From an uncultured Collinsella sp. (GTDB lineage: Bacteria > Actinomycetota > Coriobacteriia > Coriobacteriales > Coriobacteriaceae), in contig UQZL01000020.1 in NCBI GenBank assembly GCA_900545605.1, positions 1 to 37,634 of the forward strand: a stretch of DNA of 37,634 nucleotides. The letters run 5' to 3'. Numbering within the stretch: position 1 is the stretch's first letter; each line of letters opens with the position of its first letter. Of this stretch, positions 1-7,738 are shown piece by piece. The notes under the pieces were generated by a model that had not been told where the DNA came from, ran no database searches, and worked only from the letters and a program-made list of their open reading frames with translations. The translations under genes were made by a program, and so were the position numbers.

Positions 1-117
1 CACCATTGTCGGCCTAATCCGCGGTCTTTCATGCAGCAGGGGCTCTCAATGTTTTTATGTCCTGCTCATATCGTCTATGCCGGCACCCCGGGACACTCCT
101 TGGCAGCAACCACACCT

Positions 118-168
118 AGTCATTGGGGACGTTCTTAAATGACTAGTCGCTGGGGACAGTCTTGAGCA
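118..168. repeat. Tandem GGGGAC-core intergenic repeat
   Basis: Two imperfect copies of about 24 bases lie head to tail 27 bases apart. Both start with AGTC and carry TGGGGAC followed by TCTT. The first copy is bounded by AGTCATT and AATGACT, so it can also fold on itself. A similar core bounded by AATGATC and GATCATT occurs at 2637-2671. There is no ORF here. A REP-like or mobile-element-derived repeat is likely; the function is unknown. Confidence 0.5.
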
Positions 169-220
169 AAACGGCCGCCGAAGCCCTTGTTGGCATCGCC
201 CTATAGGGGGCCTGCAAATA

Positions 221-456
221 GCTGTGGTCAAAAAACATCAAATATGAGTACTGTTACCTTTTTAGCAGCAGCGCAATTCGGCTTTCTCGGGTCTCTTAGG
301 CGTCTCGACGCGTCAGATGAACTAACGTATCTCCCCAAATGTACAATAAAATGGACTCCTAACGAGAAATAATATCGTTAGGAGTCCATTTTTTAGTACA
401 AACAAATGTGACAATCTAGGCAACAGTACTCATATTTGGCATTTTTTGCCCACTGC
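221..456. repeat. 38-bp imperfect inverted repeats enclosing a terminator hairpin (MITE-like)
   Basis: Bases 221-258 and 419-456 are reverse complements at 32 of 38 positions, with the shared core AAATATGAGTACTGTT. They enclose about 160 bases that hold a perfect 18-bp hairpin at 348-392 but no convincing gene. A short open frame at 187-372 has no family resemblance and no good ribosome site. The geometry resembles a miniature inverted-repeat element, but no flanking target duplication was established. Confidence 0.5.
348..394. terminator. Strong bidirectional intrinsic terminator hairpin
   Basis: A perfect 18-bp stem (348-365 with 375-392) has a 9-base loop. It begins with AAAA and ends in a run of six T, so it could stop transcription in both directions. 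It could terminate the leftward DUF2207 transcript, whose stop codon is at 567, or belong to the inverted-repeat element around it. Confidence 0.75.
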
Positions 457-566
457 CCCTTGTGCGAAGGTCCGCAGCGGAAAGCATGGCCCGTTTCGAT
501 GCACAAAAATGGGATGGATCTTCCCTGGCAACCGCCCAGAAAGATCCACCCCAAAGCAAGCGCTCG

Positions 567-2510
567 CTAGAACGTTCCGCCGCCGCCTCCGCCGACGCCG
601 CCACCGCCGCCACCGGAAAAGCCGCCGCCGCTGCCGCCGCTCGAGCTATCGGAACTCGAAGCCAGCTCGCGGATGGTCTCGTGATACACATCGTTGAACG
701 AATCGAGCGGAGACTCGTTGCCGTAGTGATGGTAATACCACCAGTAGCAGGGGTAGTTGTCGTAGAAATCGTCGCTGTTGCGCAGATCCGCAGGCACGGC
801 CTCGGCAAGCTGACGCAGCACTTCCTTGGAAACACCCAGCGCCACGCCCATCACCAGCAGCTTGTTCCACAGCACCAGATCGCCGGGGACGGCTTCCTTT
901 AGACGAGTGAAGTCCTCGAGCCAATGCTTAAGTGCCTTGCAGCGAGCCGCCACCTCGGCGCCCTCCGGCGTAAAGCGGCGGAACGTAAGGCCCACGCCGA
1001 TACCCACCAGCACAATCGGCACCGAGATAACCGCGGCGGTAATGTTCGCCTGTGCGCCATCGGTAAAGAAGATGGATCCCACGGGAACAAAGGCAATCAG
1101 GATACCAAGAACCAGGCAAAACACCATTGCAACAATGCCGTCCGAGGCAACGTACTCGCTATCGGCCAGCTTGCCCTTAACGGTGTTCTGATAGTCCTCG
1201 AGCTTATCACCCACGGGTGTAGCGTGCTGCTTGACGTAGTGCTGCAGCTCGTCGAACGTGCGCGAACGGTCACCGTTCTCGTCAGGCTTAGCACCGGCAA
1301 AGAAGACCTTGAGCACCATGTGGTCAATGCCCTTGGCCGACTTCCAGCCCGCATCGCTCACCGTCACGCGATACGTCTGCTCTTCTTTTTCACGCCCCAA
1401 CAGACCCTTCTTGGCCTTGGTCACGGTCGCCTGCTCCAGCTTGATCACACGGTCGTCAGTGAGCTTCATGAGCGTGGCGATATATGCCTGATCGGGCACC
1501 TCGTTCCAGCTCATGAGGGCCGAAAGCACGGCGGGATGGTCGGCCGAGGGCACATCGCGGAAATATTCGTCCTGGAAAAGCGGCTTGGGCTTGCGCTTGC
1601 GCAGCTTGAGCATAACGATTGTGCCGGTAAAGGCCACCGCCGCAACAACACTTAGCACGGCAAGTGCATTGGCAATTATGCGAGCGTGAGCGCGGCGGGC
1701 GTTAGCTTCGTCGGCCCATTCCTTCTCTTCGCTCAGGATCGTTGACATGCGCTCTTCGCCCGAGGCGGCAAGCTGCGGCACCCAGTCGCTGGGGAAGGCG
1801 ATGCGTGCCTCGGCGAATTCGCCCTGATGCACGCAGGGAATGGTATAGGTGACCATGGGCTCGTCCTCATCGAGCGACACGTCGCCCGCCAGCGGACCGT
1901 GGCCCCATGCGCGGAAGTTATCGCCTTTGACGGCCGCCGTCCCGGCAGCGGCATTTGCGAAGCGCACTTCCATCTCGACATCGTCGGAATCCGCAGACCA
2001 GCCGTCGCCCACGAACTTCCAGTAGAGCTCGGCGGTATCGGCCCAGTTCATGACCGCACCGGTCATGGTGTAGCTCACGTAATAGATCGCGCTGTCGCCG
2101 CTCTCGTGGGGGCTGAACACCTTAATCCTTACGCCGTCACCGGTCTGCTCGACCGCGTAGACGCCAGAATCGCCCTTGTTCGCGCTATCGACTTTGTTAA
2201 ACGCGGTGTCCTCTTCCTCGACACTCAGCACGTCAACGCCCGCCGTGCCGCCCTGCTGGTTGGTGCCCGTATTGATCTCCCAAAACACGCCGTTGATGTC
2301 GTCGTCGAAATCAAACTGGCGTCCCTCGACAACGGTCAGCGATCCATCGGCCTCAACCGTGGCACTGATGTAGGTTTGGGTCATGGAGTAGCCGTCGGCG
2401 TGCGCGGCGGCAGGCAGCAGCAACAACGCAAGCGCAACGAGCGCGCAGACGGAAGCGAATCGCGCAAACAGGCGGCGCTGCCGACAGGTTTTGGCAACGG
2501 GGGCGTTCAT
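567..2510 (-). CDS. DUF2207 family secreted/membrane protein with poly-glycine tail
   Basis: The 647-residue protein is read from the ATG at 2510, preceded by AAAGGA at 7 bases. The open frame extends upstream, but there is no ribosome site there. A signal peptide (RRLFARFASVCALVALALLL, ending AHADG) leads to an extracellular beta-rich domain with the DUF2207 pattern (VEADGSLTVVEG...FDFDDDINGVFWEI). A membrane helix follows, then a cytoplasmic domain, two more hydrophobic segments and a C-terminal run rich in GGGSGGGFSGGGGG. Gly-rich tails of this kind are usual in DUF2207 proteins. The role is unknown; cell-envelope association is inferred from topology. It is monocistronic and divergent from gluQ. 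Confidence 0.85.
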   Translation of the reverse strand: MNAPVAKTCRQRRLFARFASVCALVALALLLLPAAAHADGYSMTQTYISATVEADGSLTVVEGRQFDFDDDINGVFWEINTGTNQQGGTAGVDVLSVEEEDTAFNKVDSANKGDSGVYAVEQTGDGVRIKVFSPHESGDSAIYYVSYTMTGAVMNWADTAELYWKFVGDGWSADSDDVEMEVRFANAAAGTAAVKGDNFRAWGHGPLAGDVSLDEDEPMVTYTIPCVHQGEFAEARIAFPSDWVPQLAASGEERMSTILSEEKEWADEANARRAHARIIANALAVLSVVAAVAFTGTIVMLKLRKRKPKPLFQDEYFRDVPSADHPAVLSALMSWNEVPDQAYIATLMKLTDDRVIKLEQATVTKAKKGLLGREKEEQTYRVTVSDAGWKSAKGIDHMVLKVFFAGAKPDENGDRSRTFDELQHYVKQHATPVGDKLEDYQNTVKGKLADSEYVASDGIVAMVFCLVLGILIAFVPVGSIFFTDGAQANITAAVISVPIVLVGIGVGLTFRRFTPEGAEVAARCKALKHWLEDFTRLKEAVPGDLVLWNKLLVMGVALGVSKEVLRQLAEAVPADLRNSDDFYDNYPCYWWYYHHYGNESPLDSFNDVYHETIRELASSSDSSSGGSGGGFSGGGGGGVGGGGGGTF

Positions 2511-2636
2511 AGGCACATCCTTTGTCTGTAAAACCAACATCGCCATTGTCCCACGTTTGCGGGCACACATGACGAATATCTGGGCCAACGGAACGTCAAA
2601 TGGGACAAAAGTCCCACCCTCGACCGGCACCTAGAA

Positions 2637-2671
2637 AATGATCTATTGGGGACGGAGGAAAACGGATCATT
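2637..2671. repeat. GGGGAC-core inverted repeat
   Basis: The core TATTGGGGACGG is flanked by AATGATC (2637-2643) and GATCATT (2665-2671), the same layout as the first unit at 118-144. It lies in the 555-base gap between DUF2207 and gluQ. A nearby small palindrome (TGGGAC AAAA GTCCCA, 2601-2616) may be part of the same degenerate family. Confidence 0.4.
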
Positions 2672-2893
2672 GGGTTGAACCGACGGACAGCAGCAAATTT
2701 GTCGTTTAGGACGCTCTTTGGCCGAATCCCGCGCCAACAATAGATATCACTTCACAGCTCCGCCACAGGTGTAGCGGCTTTGTGTGGGCGCGGCATGCGC
2801 TGATTGAGCCGCCAGTCGAGGGGCATAAAGCAGTTGAGCGAAAACGGTTGCCCCTTTCCCGTTCGCTCGAGGATCATGTCCCCCTTTTCCGTG

Positions 2894-2935
2894 GAAACCC
2901 CGGCAGTTGCGAAGAGCTGCCGGGGTTTCTGTCGT
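2894..2935 (+). terminator. GC-rich hairpin terminator without an obvious upstream gene
   Basis: A perfect 13-bp stem, GAAACCCCGGCAG (2894-2906) with CTGCCGGGGTTTC (2917-2929), is followed by a weakly T-rich stretch. It lies 137 bases before gluQ in a divergent intergenic region, so in the rightward sense it would end a transcript starting somewhere in 2510-2890. I see no protein gene, tRNA or recognisable riboswitch there. It may end a small RNA or insulate gluQ. Confidence 0.5.
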
Positions 2936-3052
2936 TTGTGAGGCTAAGTCAGTGCGCAGCAATCGAGACCTTGAGCCGCAAACCAGCCGCGTGCAATGCG
3001 CAGCGCGGCCAACTTGCGGACCACAGTGACGCCTCCCCATCGCACCCCGCGC

Positions 3053-3065
3053 TATACTCGTCCGC
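3053..3065 (+). promoter_or_regulatory. Probable -10 element giving a leaderless gluQ mRNA
   Basis: TATACT at 3053-3058 ends only 7 bases before the gluQ ATG at 3066, and no Shine-Dalgarno sequence lies between. With usual -10 to start spacing, transcription would begin at or next to the A of the start codon. No good -35 box is visible. Confidence 0.5.
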
Positions 3066-4076
3066 ATGGATATCAAAGCACGCAACATAGCTACGCCCGC
3101 CGCGGACGCGCCAACGACGCCGCCCACCTCCGTTCCCGCACCTGTCGTGGGCCGTTTTGCCCCGTCGCCCTCGGGCCGCATGCACCTGGGCAACGTGTTC
3201 AGCTGCCTGTGCGCGTGGCTTTCGGCCCGCAACCAGGGCGGCAGCATCGTGTTGCGCATCGAGGACCTGGACGATCGCTGCAAGCGCCCGGAACTTGCCG
3301 CTCAACTGATTGACGACCTGGCTTGGCTGGGACTCGAGTGGGACGAAGGCCCCTACTACCAGCACGATCGCCTCGACCTGTACGAGAGCGCTTTGCGCCA
3401 GCTGCAAGACGCCAGCCTCACCTACCCCTGTTTTTGCACGCGTGCCGAGCTCCACGCTGCGAGCGCGCCGCACGCCAGCGACGGCACGCCCATCTACCGC
3501 GGCGCCTGCCGAGGCCTTTCTGCCGAGGAGGTTGCCCGCCGCAGCGTTCTGCGTGCTCCGGCCACGCGCCTGCGCGTGCCCACCGTCGACGACCTCGCAG
3601 ACGATGTAATCGAATTCGTGGACCGCACGTACGGCGCCCAATGCGAAGCACTCGCCACCGAGTGCGGCGACTTTTTGGTGCGCCGCAGCGACGGCGTTTT
3701 TGCCTATCAGCTAGCCGTGGTGGTCGACGACGCTGACATGGGCGTCACCGAGGTCGTGCGCGGATGCGACCTGCTGGGCTCTACGCCGCGCCAGATCTAT
3801 CTGCAGCATCTGCTGGGACTTCCCACGCCGCACTACGCACATATTCCGCTGCTCATGTCGCCGGACGGCCGCCGCCTTTCCAAGCGCGATCGCGACCTGG
3901 ACCTGGGCGAGCTACGCGCACGCTTTGGCACGCCCGAGGCACTGCTGGGCTGGCTCGCCGGGCAAACAGGCATCGCGCCGGACACCACGCCGCGCACCGC
4001 CGAGCAATTGGTCGAGCACTTTAGCTGGGATGTTATCCACGCGCACCGGAAAAACATCACCATAACGGCCGAGTAG
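3066..4076 (+). CDS. gluQ: Glutamyl-Q tRNA(Asp) synthetase
   Basis: This class I aminoacyl-tRNA synthetase paralogue attaches glutamate to queuosine at position 34 of tRNA-Asp. The 336-residue product has the catalytic fold only: GRFAPSPSGRMHLGN (HIGH-type motif, His40), RIEDLDD, and a KMSKS-like RLSKRD. It lacks the anticodon-binding domain of GluRS, which separates the two enzymes. The CFC...Y-x3-C set (around residues 119-150) matches the zinc site of GluQ. An Ala/Pro-rich extension of about 28 residues precedes the fold and is longer than usual; the start is supported by the TATACT box 7 bases upstream. Its presence implies that the organism has queuosine-modified tRNA. Confidence 0.9.
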   Translation: MDIKARNIATPAADAPTTPPTSVPAPVVGRFAPSPSGRMHLGNVFSCLCAWLSARNQGGSIVLRIEDLDDRCKRPELAAQLIDDLAWLGLEWDEGPYYQHDRLDLYESALRQLQDASLTYPCFCTRAELHAASAPHASDGTPIYRGACRGLSAEEVARRSVLRAPATRLRVPTVDDLADDVIEFVDRTYGAQCEALATECGDFLVRRSDGVFAYQLAVVVDDADMGVTEVVRGCDLLGSTPRQIYLQHLLGLPTPHYAHIPLLMSPDGRRLSKRDRDLDLGELRARFGTPEALLGWLAGQTGIAPDTTPRTAEQLVEHFSWDVIHAHRKNITITAE

Positions 4077-4091
4077 CCAAACGTCTTGCCG

Positions 4092-4817
4092 CTACGCAAC
4101 ATCCCAGGGCTGGAGTTCATCACCCAAGCGAACGATACAGTCGTAGAGCACGGTGTGGCGCTCGGCCGGGTTGGCATCCCGATGAAAATGGCCGTAGTAC
4201 CAGCGCTTGTAGTCCAAGCGATCTTCCAGCTCATCGAAAAACGCCGTAAGTCGATCAACGCCGGGGCAATCCCAGCCGGGCGCCGGATAGAGCGTGGGCG
4301 AAAGCATGTGCGTAGAGCAGGTGTGGGTGATTACGTAGTCGACCTTCCAGCCCACGCTGTCGAGCTTTGTCCGTGCCTCCTCAAAGTTGCGCTCGTCCGG
4401 CAGCTCCTGTGGCCACCAGCTGGAATACGGAATGCGGTATTCCTTGTCCACGCTCGTGGCACCGCCCATGGTAAAGATCGTTGAGCCGTCGAGTTTAAAA
4501 ACCTCGCCGCGCGTCAGGCGCCGTATGGGAGAGGTATCCGACAGGCGCTGCGTCAGCCCACCGTGCCACAACTCCATGGGTCGCTCCGCCCAGTGATCGA
4601 AACGTTCGTGGTTGCCGTCGACGAACAGCACGGTATAGGGGCGCGACTCCAACCAAGCGATATCGGCGCACTCCTCGGCAGAGAAATCCCACGGAAAGCC
4701 AAAGTCGCCCGCGACAATCAGATAGTCGTCGCCCGTCAGACTATCCCCAAGCTCCCAGTCGCGCAGCTTTTGCATGTCGACGCCGCCGTGAATATCGCCC
4801 GTCACATAGACCGTCAT
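4092..4817 (-). CDS. Calcineurin-like metallophosphoesterase
   Basis: The 241-residue protein carries the full metallophosphoesterase motif series: GDIHG (Asp8, His10), AGDFG, GNHE, a His-rich THTCSTHM segment and GHFH near the C-terminus. These bind two metal ions. The family hydrolyses phosphomono- or diesters and the substrate cannot be read from sequence. Its ATG overlaps the TGA of the upstream gene (ATGA, 4814-4817), so the two phosphoesterases are translationally coupled. No signal peptide is seen, so it is likely cytoplasmic. Confidence 0.85.
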   Translation of the reverse strand: MTVYVTGDIHGGVDMQKLRDWELGDSLTGDDYLIVAGDFGFPWDFSAEECADIAWLESRPYTVLFVDGNHERFDHWAERPMELWHGGLTQRLSDTSPIRRLTRGEVFKLDGSTIFTMGGATSVDKEYRIPYSSWWPQELPDERNFEEARTKLDSVGWKVDYVITHTCSTHMLSPTLYPAPGWDCPGVDRLTAFFDELEDRLDYKRWYYGHFHRDANPAERHTVLYDCIVRLGDELQPWDVA

Positions 4818-5461
4818 CGGATTACCACTTCCACCACTTCCCTCTTATAGGCTTCGAGATCGCGCTCGACCTGCTCATCGCCCGTGGCGTTGACCCACCA
4901 CGGCCATTTAACGCAACACGCCGGCTCGTCGACCTGCGCAAACCACGACTTGAGCTCCTCCAGGCTCACCGGGGCGTAGCCGTTGGCATCCACACCCACG
5001 TCATAGCGCAGCAGCCCCTGCCTGAGGTTAAACCTGTTGTACGCGCCGCCGCAGCTGTGGATATGCCCATGAAGATGCCAGCTGCCGTGCGACATACCCT
5101 GCCAGTCGACCATGGGATAGTGGCTCAGCACGATTTTTTGGCGGTCGATCTTGAGCACGCAAATGGGCGGCTCGACGATAAAGGCATCCGCTACCGCAGG
5201 CTGCATCCAGTCTTTGTCGTGGTTGCCGGGCAGCAGATGGACGCGCTTGCATGCGATGCTTTTGCGCAGCTCGTAGGCATCTTGGGCCGTCATCTTAAAG
5301 CTAAAGTCACCCAAAATGTAAAGTTCGTCGTCCACGGCGACCTTGCTATTAATGCTCGCGACCATGGCGTCGTTCATCTGCGCAACAGTCGACCAAGGCC
5401 TGTCGGCAAGCCGTAGCATGTTCTCGTGTCCAAAGTGAGTATCGCTGGTAAACCAAATCAT
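4814..5461 (-). CDS. Metallophosphoesterase, second of a coupled pair
   Basis: The 215-residue protein has motifs SDTHFGH (Asp7, His9), LGDFS, PGNHD, LSHYP and HGHIHS in the expected order for a two-metal phosphoesterase. The start is firm: AGGAGG sits 5 bases before the ATG at 5461. It differs clearly from its downstream partner, so the pair is not a recent duplication. The C-terminal part carries a Trp/Cys-rich patch (CCVKWPWW) of unknown meaning. It is read first in a leftward pair, 40 bases after a small membrane protein gene. Confidence 0.85.
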   Translation of the reverse strand: MIWFTSDTHFGHENMLRLADRPWSTVAQMNDAMVASINSKVAVDDELYILGDFSFKMTAQDAYELRKSIACKRVHLLPGNHDKDWMQPAVADAFIVEPPICVLKIDRQKIVLSHYPMVDWQGMSHGSWHLHGHIHSCGGAYNRFNLRQGLLRYDVGVDANGYAPVSLEELKSWFAQVDEPACCVKWPWWVNATGDEQVERDLEAYKREVVEVVIR

Positions 5462-5501
5462 AGGAACCTCCTAACGCTGCGGGGCATCCATCCCTTAGGG
5501 C

Positions 5502-5741
5502 TTACCCTTCGTTCTTCCATCCAAACGGGTCAAACACCCAAAAAACCAGATCGAGCACGCCGCCGGTCATCATGGCACCGGCAAGGGCCATGCAAACATG
5601 CAGAGAGCCGCCGCTTCGAAGCACGTCGAACGGCCCCAGAACAGCCAGCAGCGCGACCGCAGCGCCGGCAACGCACAGCGCGAGGCACGGCCCTGCGTCC
5701 TTGACGCACCTCTTTGCGAGATGCTTGGTGTTGTCACTCAT
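5502..5741 (-). CDS. Small two-helix membrane protein
   Basis: The 79-residue protein begins MSDNTKHLAKR; its ATG at 5741 is preceded by TAAGGAG with a 10-base gap. Two hydrophobic stretches (CLALCVAGAAVALLAVLGPF and VCMALAGAMMTGGVLDLVFW) are separated by a short polar turn, and the C-terminus ends FDPFGWKNEG. I do not recognise a family. It is probably co-transcribed with the two phosphoesterases downstream. Confidence 0.65.
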   Translation of the reverse strand: MSDNTKHLAKRCVKDAGPCLALCVAGAAVALLAVLGPFDVLRSGGSLHVCMALAGAMMTGGVLDLVFWVFDPFGWKNEG

Positions 5742-5825
5742 CGATATCGATCTCCTTAGAGGGCCGTTGTTCAGGTGCATGCCGCCGCGACAGAGCAGGG
5801 CGACAGGCTAAGTGTCACATTGCGT

Positions 5826-5897
5826 GCGGACACGTTTTTAGGCGCGCACCGCGTGGGACCTTCTTGCCCCCTACGGTGCGCGCCGAAAATGGTCCGC
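5826..5897. repeat. Long imperfect stem-loop between convergent-side genes
   Basis: GGCGCGCACCG (5841-5851) pairs with CGGTGCGCGCC (5874-5884). An outer GCGGAC/GTCCGC pair (5826-5831 with 5892-5897) extends the stem across a bulge. There is no T tract on either side, so it is a weak candidate terminator. It is better seen as an intergenic structured repeat at the 3' end of the truncated surface protein. Confidence 0.45.
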
Positions 5898-5910
5898 TTT
5901 CCTTCTGTCC

Positions 5911-6775
5911 CTAACGGGTCAGCTGGCGGCGCTTATCGGACAGGAAGACGCCGGCGGCCACCAGGACCGTGCCGCCGATAACGAAGGTCTCGCCCAGTAG
6001 GTCGGGCGTATCGCCCGTGGCAGGCATCGCCGTCTGCCACGTCGCGGCCTCGGTTGTTGCCACCGCATGTTTGGCCTGGTACGTCACTTGCGTGGCGGGC
6101 TGGGCCTGCTCGCCATTCCCGCGTTCGGCGGCCTCTTGGCGAGCGATCTCGGCGTTGAGCTCGACAATAGCCTGGTCGAGCTCGGCCTTGGCGGCGGCGT
6201 AGTTTGCAAGCGCCTCCAAGTATGCCGGCGCCACAGCATCCGCCGCAGCCACGGCGGCATCGAGCTCGGCATTGGCGGCCGCGGCGTGCTCGGCGGCATC
6301 GTGAGCCGCGGCAATCTTGGCGTTGAGCGCCTCGCCTGCATCGTCAGCGCCGCCGTTAACAATGGCTTCGGCAAGATTGATCCTACGCAGGCGGGCAACC
6401 GCGGCGGCAGAGGCATCGCGGGCGGCAGCCGTATCCGTCACGGCTTTGTCAGCATCTACCCAGTCGTACTCGGCATCCATCACGGCCGTCGCCGCAGCAT
6501 CGCGCGCGGTATCGGCAGCGGCTTTGTCCTCGGTAGCCTTGGCAAGCGATGCGGCGGCGTTCTTAAGCTGAGAGGCGCGGACAGCAGCCGCGTCAGACTT
6601 TGCCTGAGCCGTTGCCACGGCGGCATCGGCATCGCTCGCAGCCTGCTGGGCCATATCGAGCTCCGTCTGGGCGGCAGCAGCATCGATGTCTGCCCGATCG
6701 GCATCGCCTTGGGCAGCAACAAGTTCGACCTCTGCCCCGCGCTGATTGGCACGAGCGTCTTCGCCATTTAAGCTA
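5911..6775 (-). pseudogene. 3' remnant of an Ala-rich coiled-coil, sortase-anchored surface protein
   Basis: The leftward frame encodes a long Ala-rich heptad-like coiled coil (for example AAAAQTELDMAQQAASDADA) and a classic wall-anchoring end: MPATGD (an LPXTG variant), a hydrophobic segment (FVIGGTVLVAAGVFL) and a basic tail KRRQLTR. No signal peptide precedes it. Upstream of about 6775 the frame runs antisense through a restriction-modification remnant, so the 5' part appears to have been lost by rearrangement. Intact relatives would be exported and linked to peptidoglycan by sortase. The open frame formally continues to 6864, but I see no ribosome site there. Confidence 0.6.
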
Positions 6776-7134
6776 GCCCTCGTAGTGCCTGGAAGCACGA
6801 ATCGCGATTCAGTGCTTCGGGAACCCCAGCTATGCCCTAAGCTCATTGTCCCTTGCGATGTCATCTTCTGCGCATCCCTTGAAGATGAACGACTAGCACG
6901 GTTCTTCTTAGCCTACCTGTCGTCCGATGAAGGACAGCAGAGACTTATGGCCTCCTCGCACGGAGACTCGCTTGCGCAGCTATCTCCCAAAGACCTACGA
7001 AGCATGACCGTACCCGTCCCCCCAGCCGAGCGGAACAGGAGCGCTACGTGCAAGAGTACGAAGCAAAACAGCGCGCCTACGAGGACGCCTTTAAGCAGGC
7101 GGAGCATTACGCCGCGAGCAAGGGAACGATGTAA
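6770..7134 (+). pseudogene. Frameshifted remnant of a type I restriction-modification specificity-like gene
   Basis: One frame reads DERLARFFLAYLSSDEGQQR...GDSLAQLSPKDLRSMTVPVPPAE, typical of the end of a target recognition domain in HsdS or fused N6-adenine methylase-specificity proteins. After the C-rich run near 7020-7035 the homology continues in another frame as EQERYVQEYEAKQRAYEDAF...EHYAASKGTM, ending at TAA 7132-7134. The 5' end is missing and abuts the surface-protein remnant. It is non-functional debris suggesting that a restriction-modification locus once stood at this edge of the island. Confidence 0.6.
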
Positions 7135-7140
7135 AGCTGG

Positions 7141-7182
7141 GATCGGCAGGCTACCTGGACTTTTCCCGGCAGCCTGCCGATC
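7141..7182 (+). other. 12-bp hairpin after the specificity remnant
   Basis: GATCGGCAGGCT (7141-7152) pairs perfectly with AGCCTGCCGATC (7171-7182) across an 18-base loop, 6 bases after the remnant's stop codon. It lacks a T run. It was probably the transcription end of the lost gene. Confidence 0.5.
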
Positions 7183-7224
7183 GGTCGCTGACACCGCGGG
7201 CCATTGGGAGCAACAGTCCGCTAC

Positions 7225-7440
7225 CTGCACCACGTGGTGACATAGATAACGGGAGACCCGGCAAGGCACACCACCAAGACGACGGCCGCGATTGCAAGCG
7301 CGATGGCCATGCTCACGACGACATAGGCCACGGCAATGAAGACCAGCGCCAACACGCAGGCCAACAGCTCGGCCACCTAGCACAAGACCAGGTTCGAGCT
7401 CGCGCGCTTCAGCAGGACGTCGGCGAGACGGACGCATCGT
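7225..7440 (-). pseudogene. Decayed small membrane-protein reading frame
   Basis: The reverse strand encodes a very hydrophobic stretch (VAELLACVLALVFIAVAY, then IALAIAAVVLVVCLAG), enough for two helices, ending at a TAG near 7225. An in-frame TAG interrupts it just before VAELLA, where a Trp codon would fit, and a further TGA lies upstream near 7440. There is no ribosome site. I do not know the parent family. The rest of 7441-7690 shows no gene. Confidence 0.3.
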
Positions 7441-7691
7441 GAGACTCACGAGCGCCATGGGCGGCCCGTGGCGCGACCGAACCGACGGAAGCGCCCGAAG
7501 TGCACGCGGCCACGACGCGGGCGAGCCCCGACGCGCAGCTCCGAGCCCGGACGGCCCCGGCCACGGGGCGGCTGAAAAGGTGAAACGTTGGCGAGCGTGG
7601 GGCAGATGTGCGGGAGCCTGTGAAACTTGTAGAGGCGTCCTTCCTGCTAGAAGCTTCGGTCGATAGGCTCTGTTTGTCTGTTGCTCATATG

Positions 7692-7708
7692 GCAAGTGAT
7701 ACACTTGC
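7692..7708. promoter_or_regulatory. Perfect palindrome over the likely promoter of the HNH nuclease gene
   Basis: GCAAGTG-ATA-CACTTGC is a perfect 7+7 inverted repeat, centred about 39 bases before the HNH ATG (7739). It overlaps a possible -10 (TGATAC, 7697-7702) placed 17 bases after TTGTCT. The placement suits a repressor operator. A single half-site (CACTTG, 10125-10130) lies just before the start of the methyltransferase gene, whose product has a winged-helix domain. Confidence 0.45.
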
Positions 7709-7738
7709 AGCTGTTACTCACGATTTAAGGTGGTCATC

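Noticed and set aside
187..372. 61-codon rightward frame near the left edge
   Set aside because: It ends inside a terminator hairpin, lacks a ribosome site and lies within an inverted-repeat element.
2690..2935. Riboswitch or T-box leader for gluQ
   Set aside because: No T-box consensus or recognisable aptamer pieces; the apparent gluQ promoter lies downstream of the hairpin.
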